The notes beneath the pieces were generated by a model, which had not been told where the DNA came from, searched no databases, and saw nothing but the letters and a program-made list of their open reading frames with translations. Source: CAZFZT01 sp964523675 (GTDB taxonomy: Bacteria; Planctomycetota; Phycisphaerae; Phycisphaerales; SM1A02). Taken from it: 6,251 nt of DNA. A program made the position numbers and the translations under genes. Positions 6,217-6,251 of the stretch are shown one piece after another. The number at the start of each line of letters is the position of its first letter. The stretch's first letter is position 1. The stretch lies in the NCBI GenBank assembly GCA_964523675.1, contig CAZFZT010000125.1, positions 1-6,251 on the forward strand. The letters run 5' to 3'.

Positions 6217-6251
6217 CCCCCCCCCCCCCCAAGGGGGGGGGGGGGGGGGGG
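6217..6251. other. Homopolymer tract C14-AA-G19 at the window end, probable artefact
   Basis: Fourteen C, two A, then nineteen G run to the last base. The two runs are complementary and would form a hairpin. Tracts like this are rare in genomes but common where short-read data fail, for example false G calls in two-colour sequencing chemistry, and at contig ends. Nothing here should be interpreted biologically without independent reads. Confidence 0.75.

Noticed and set aside
6217..6251. Poly-C/poly-G hairpin as a terminator, origin or telomere-like end
   Set aside because: A perfect homopolymer pair at the very end of the sequence fits an artefact better than any known element.

Overview
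The window looks like a contig end from a planctomycete, most likely class Phycisphaerae. The lineage is inferred from three things. The two secreted proteins end in dockerin-like tails of the type GDLNCDG...DLLLLLEHWG. A small membrane protein carries the CxxCGYDxRG zinc ribbon that is common in this group. One secreted protein has a choice-of-anchor Q type C-terminal region. Base composition is moderately GC-rich throughout.

Layout, + strand (1-3458): the C-terminal 464 residues of DNA polymerase III alpha subunit (dnaE), cut by the window edge; a 103-bp gap holding a perfect 18-bp palindrome; an unrecognised 95-residue membrane protein; an 80-bp gap holding a 29-bp hairpin repeat and a possible promoter; a 149-residue membrane protein with a C-terminal zinc ribbon; and lgt (prolipoprotein diacylglyceryl transferase), which has an enlarged loop. 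None of the last three genes has a convincing Shine-Dalgarno site. Each has a TAnnnT hexamer 6-8 bases before its ATG, so leaderless transcription is possible.

Layout, - strand (6177-3509): a two-gene unit read toward lgt. The first gene encodes a secreted right-handed beta-helix protein with a choice-of-anchor Q region and a dockerin-like tail. The second encodes a secreted HAF-repeat protein with two dockerin-like repeats. Their ends overlap by ATGA, and the Shine-Dalgarno site of the second lies inside the last codons of the first, so they are almost certainly translated together. A second copy of the 29-bp hairpin repeat sits between lgt and this unit, where the two transcripts converge, and it supplies the lgt stop codon.

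The last 35 bases are C14-AA-G19, most simply read as an assembly or sequencing artefact at a contig end. The promoter of the - strand unit is therefore missing or unreliable. No RNA gene, CRISPR array, insertion sequence or clear new defence or metabolic system is visible. The points most worth following are the dispersed hairpin repeat and the coupled secreted pair.
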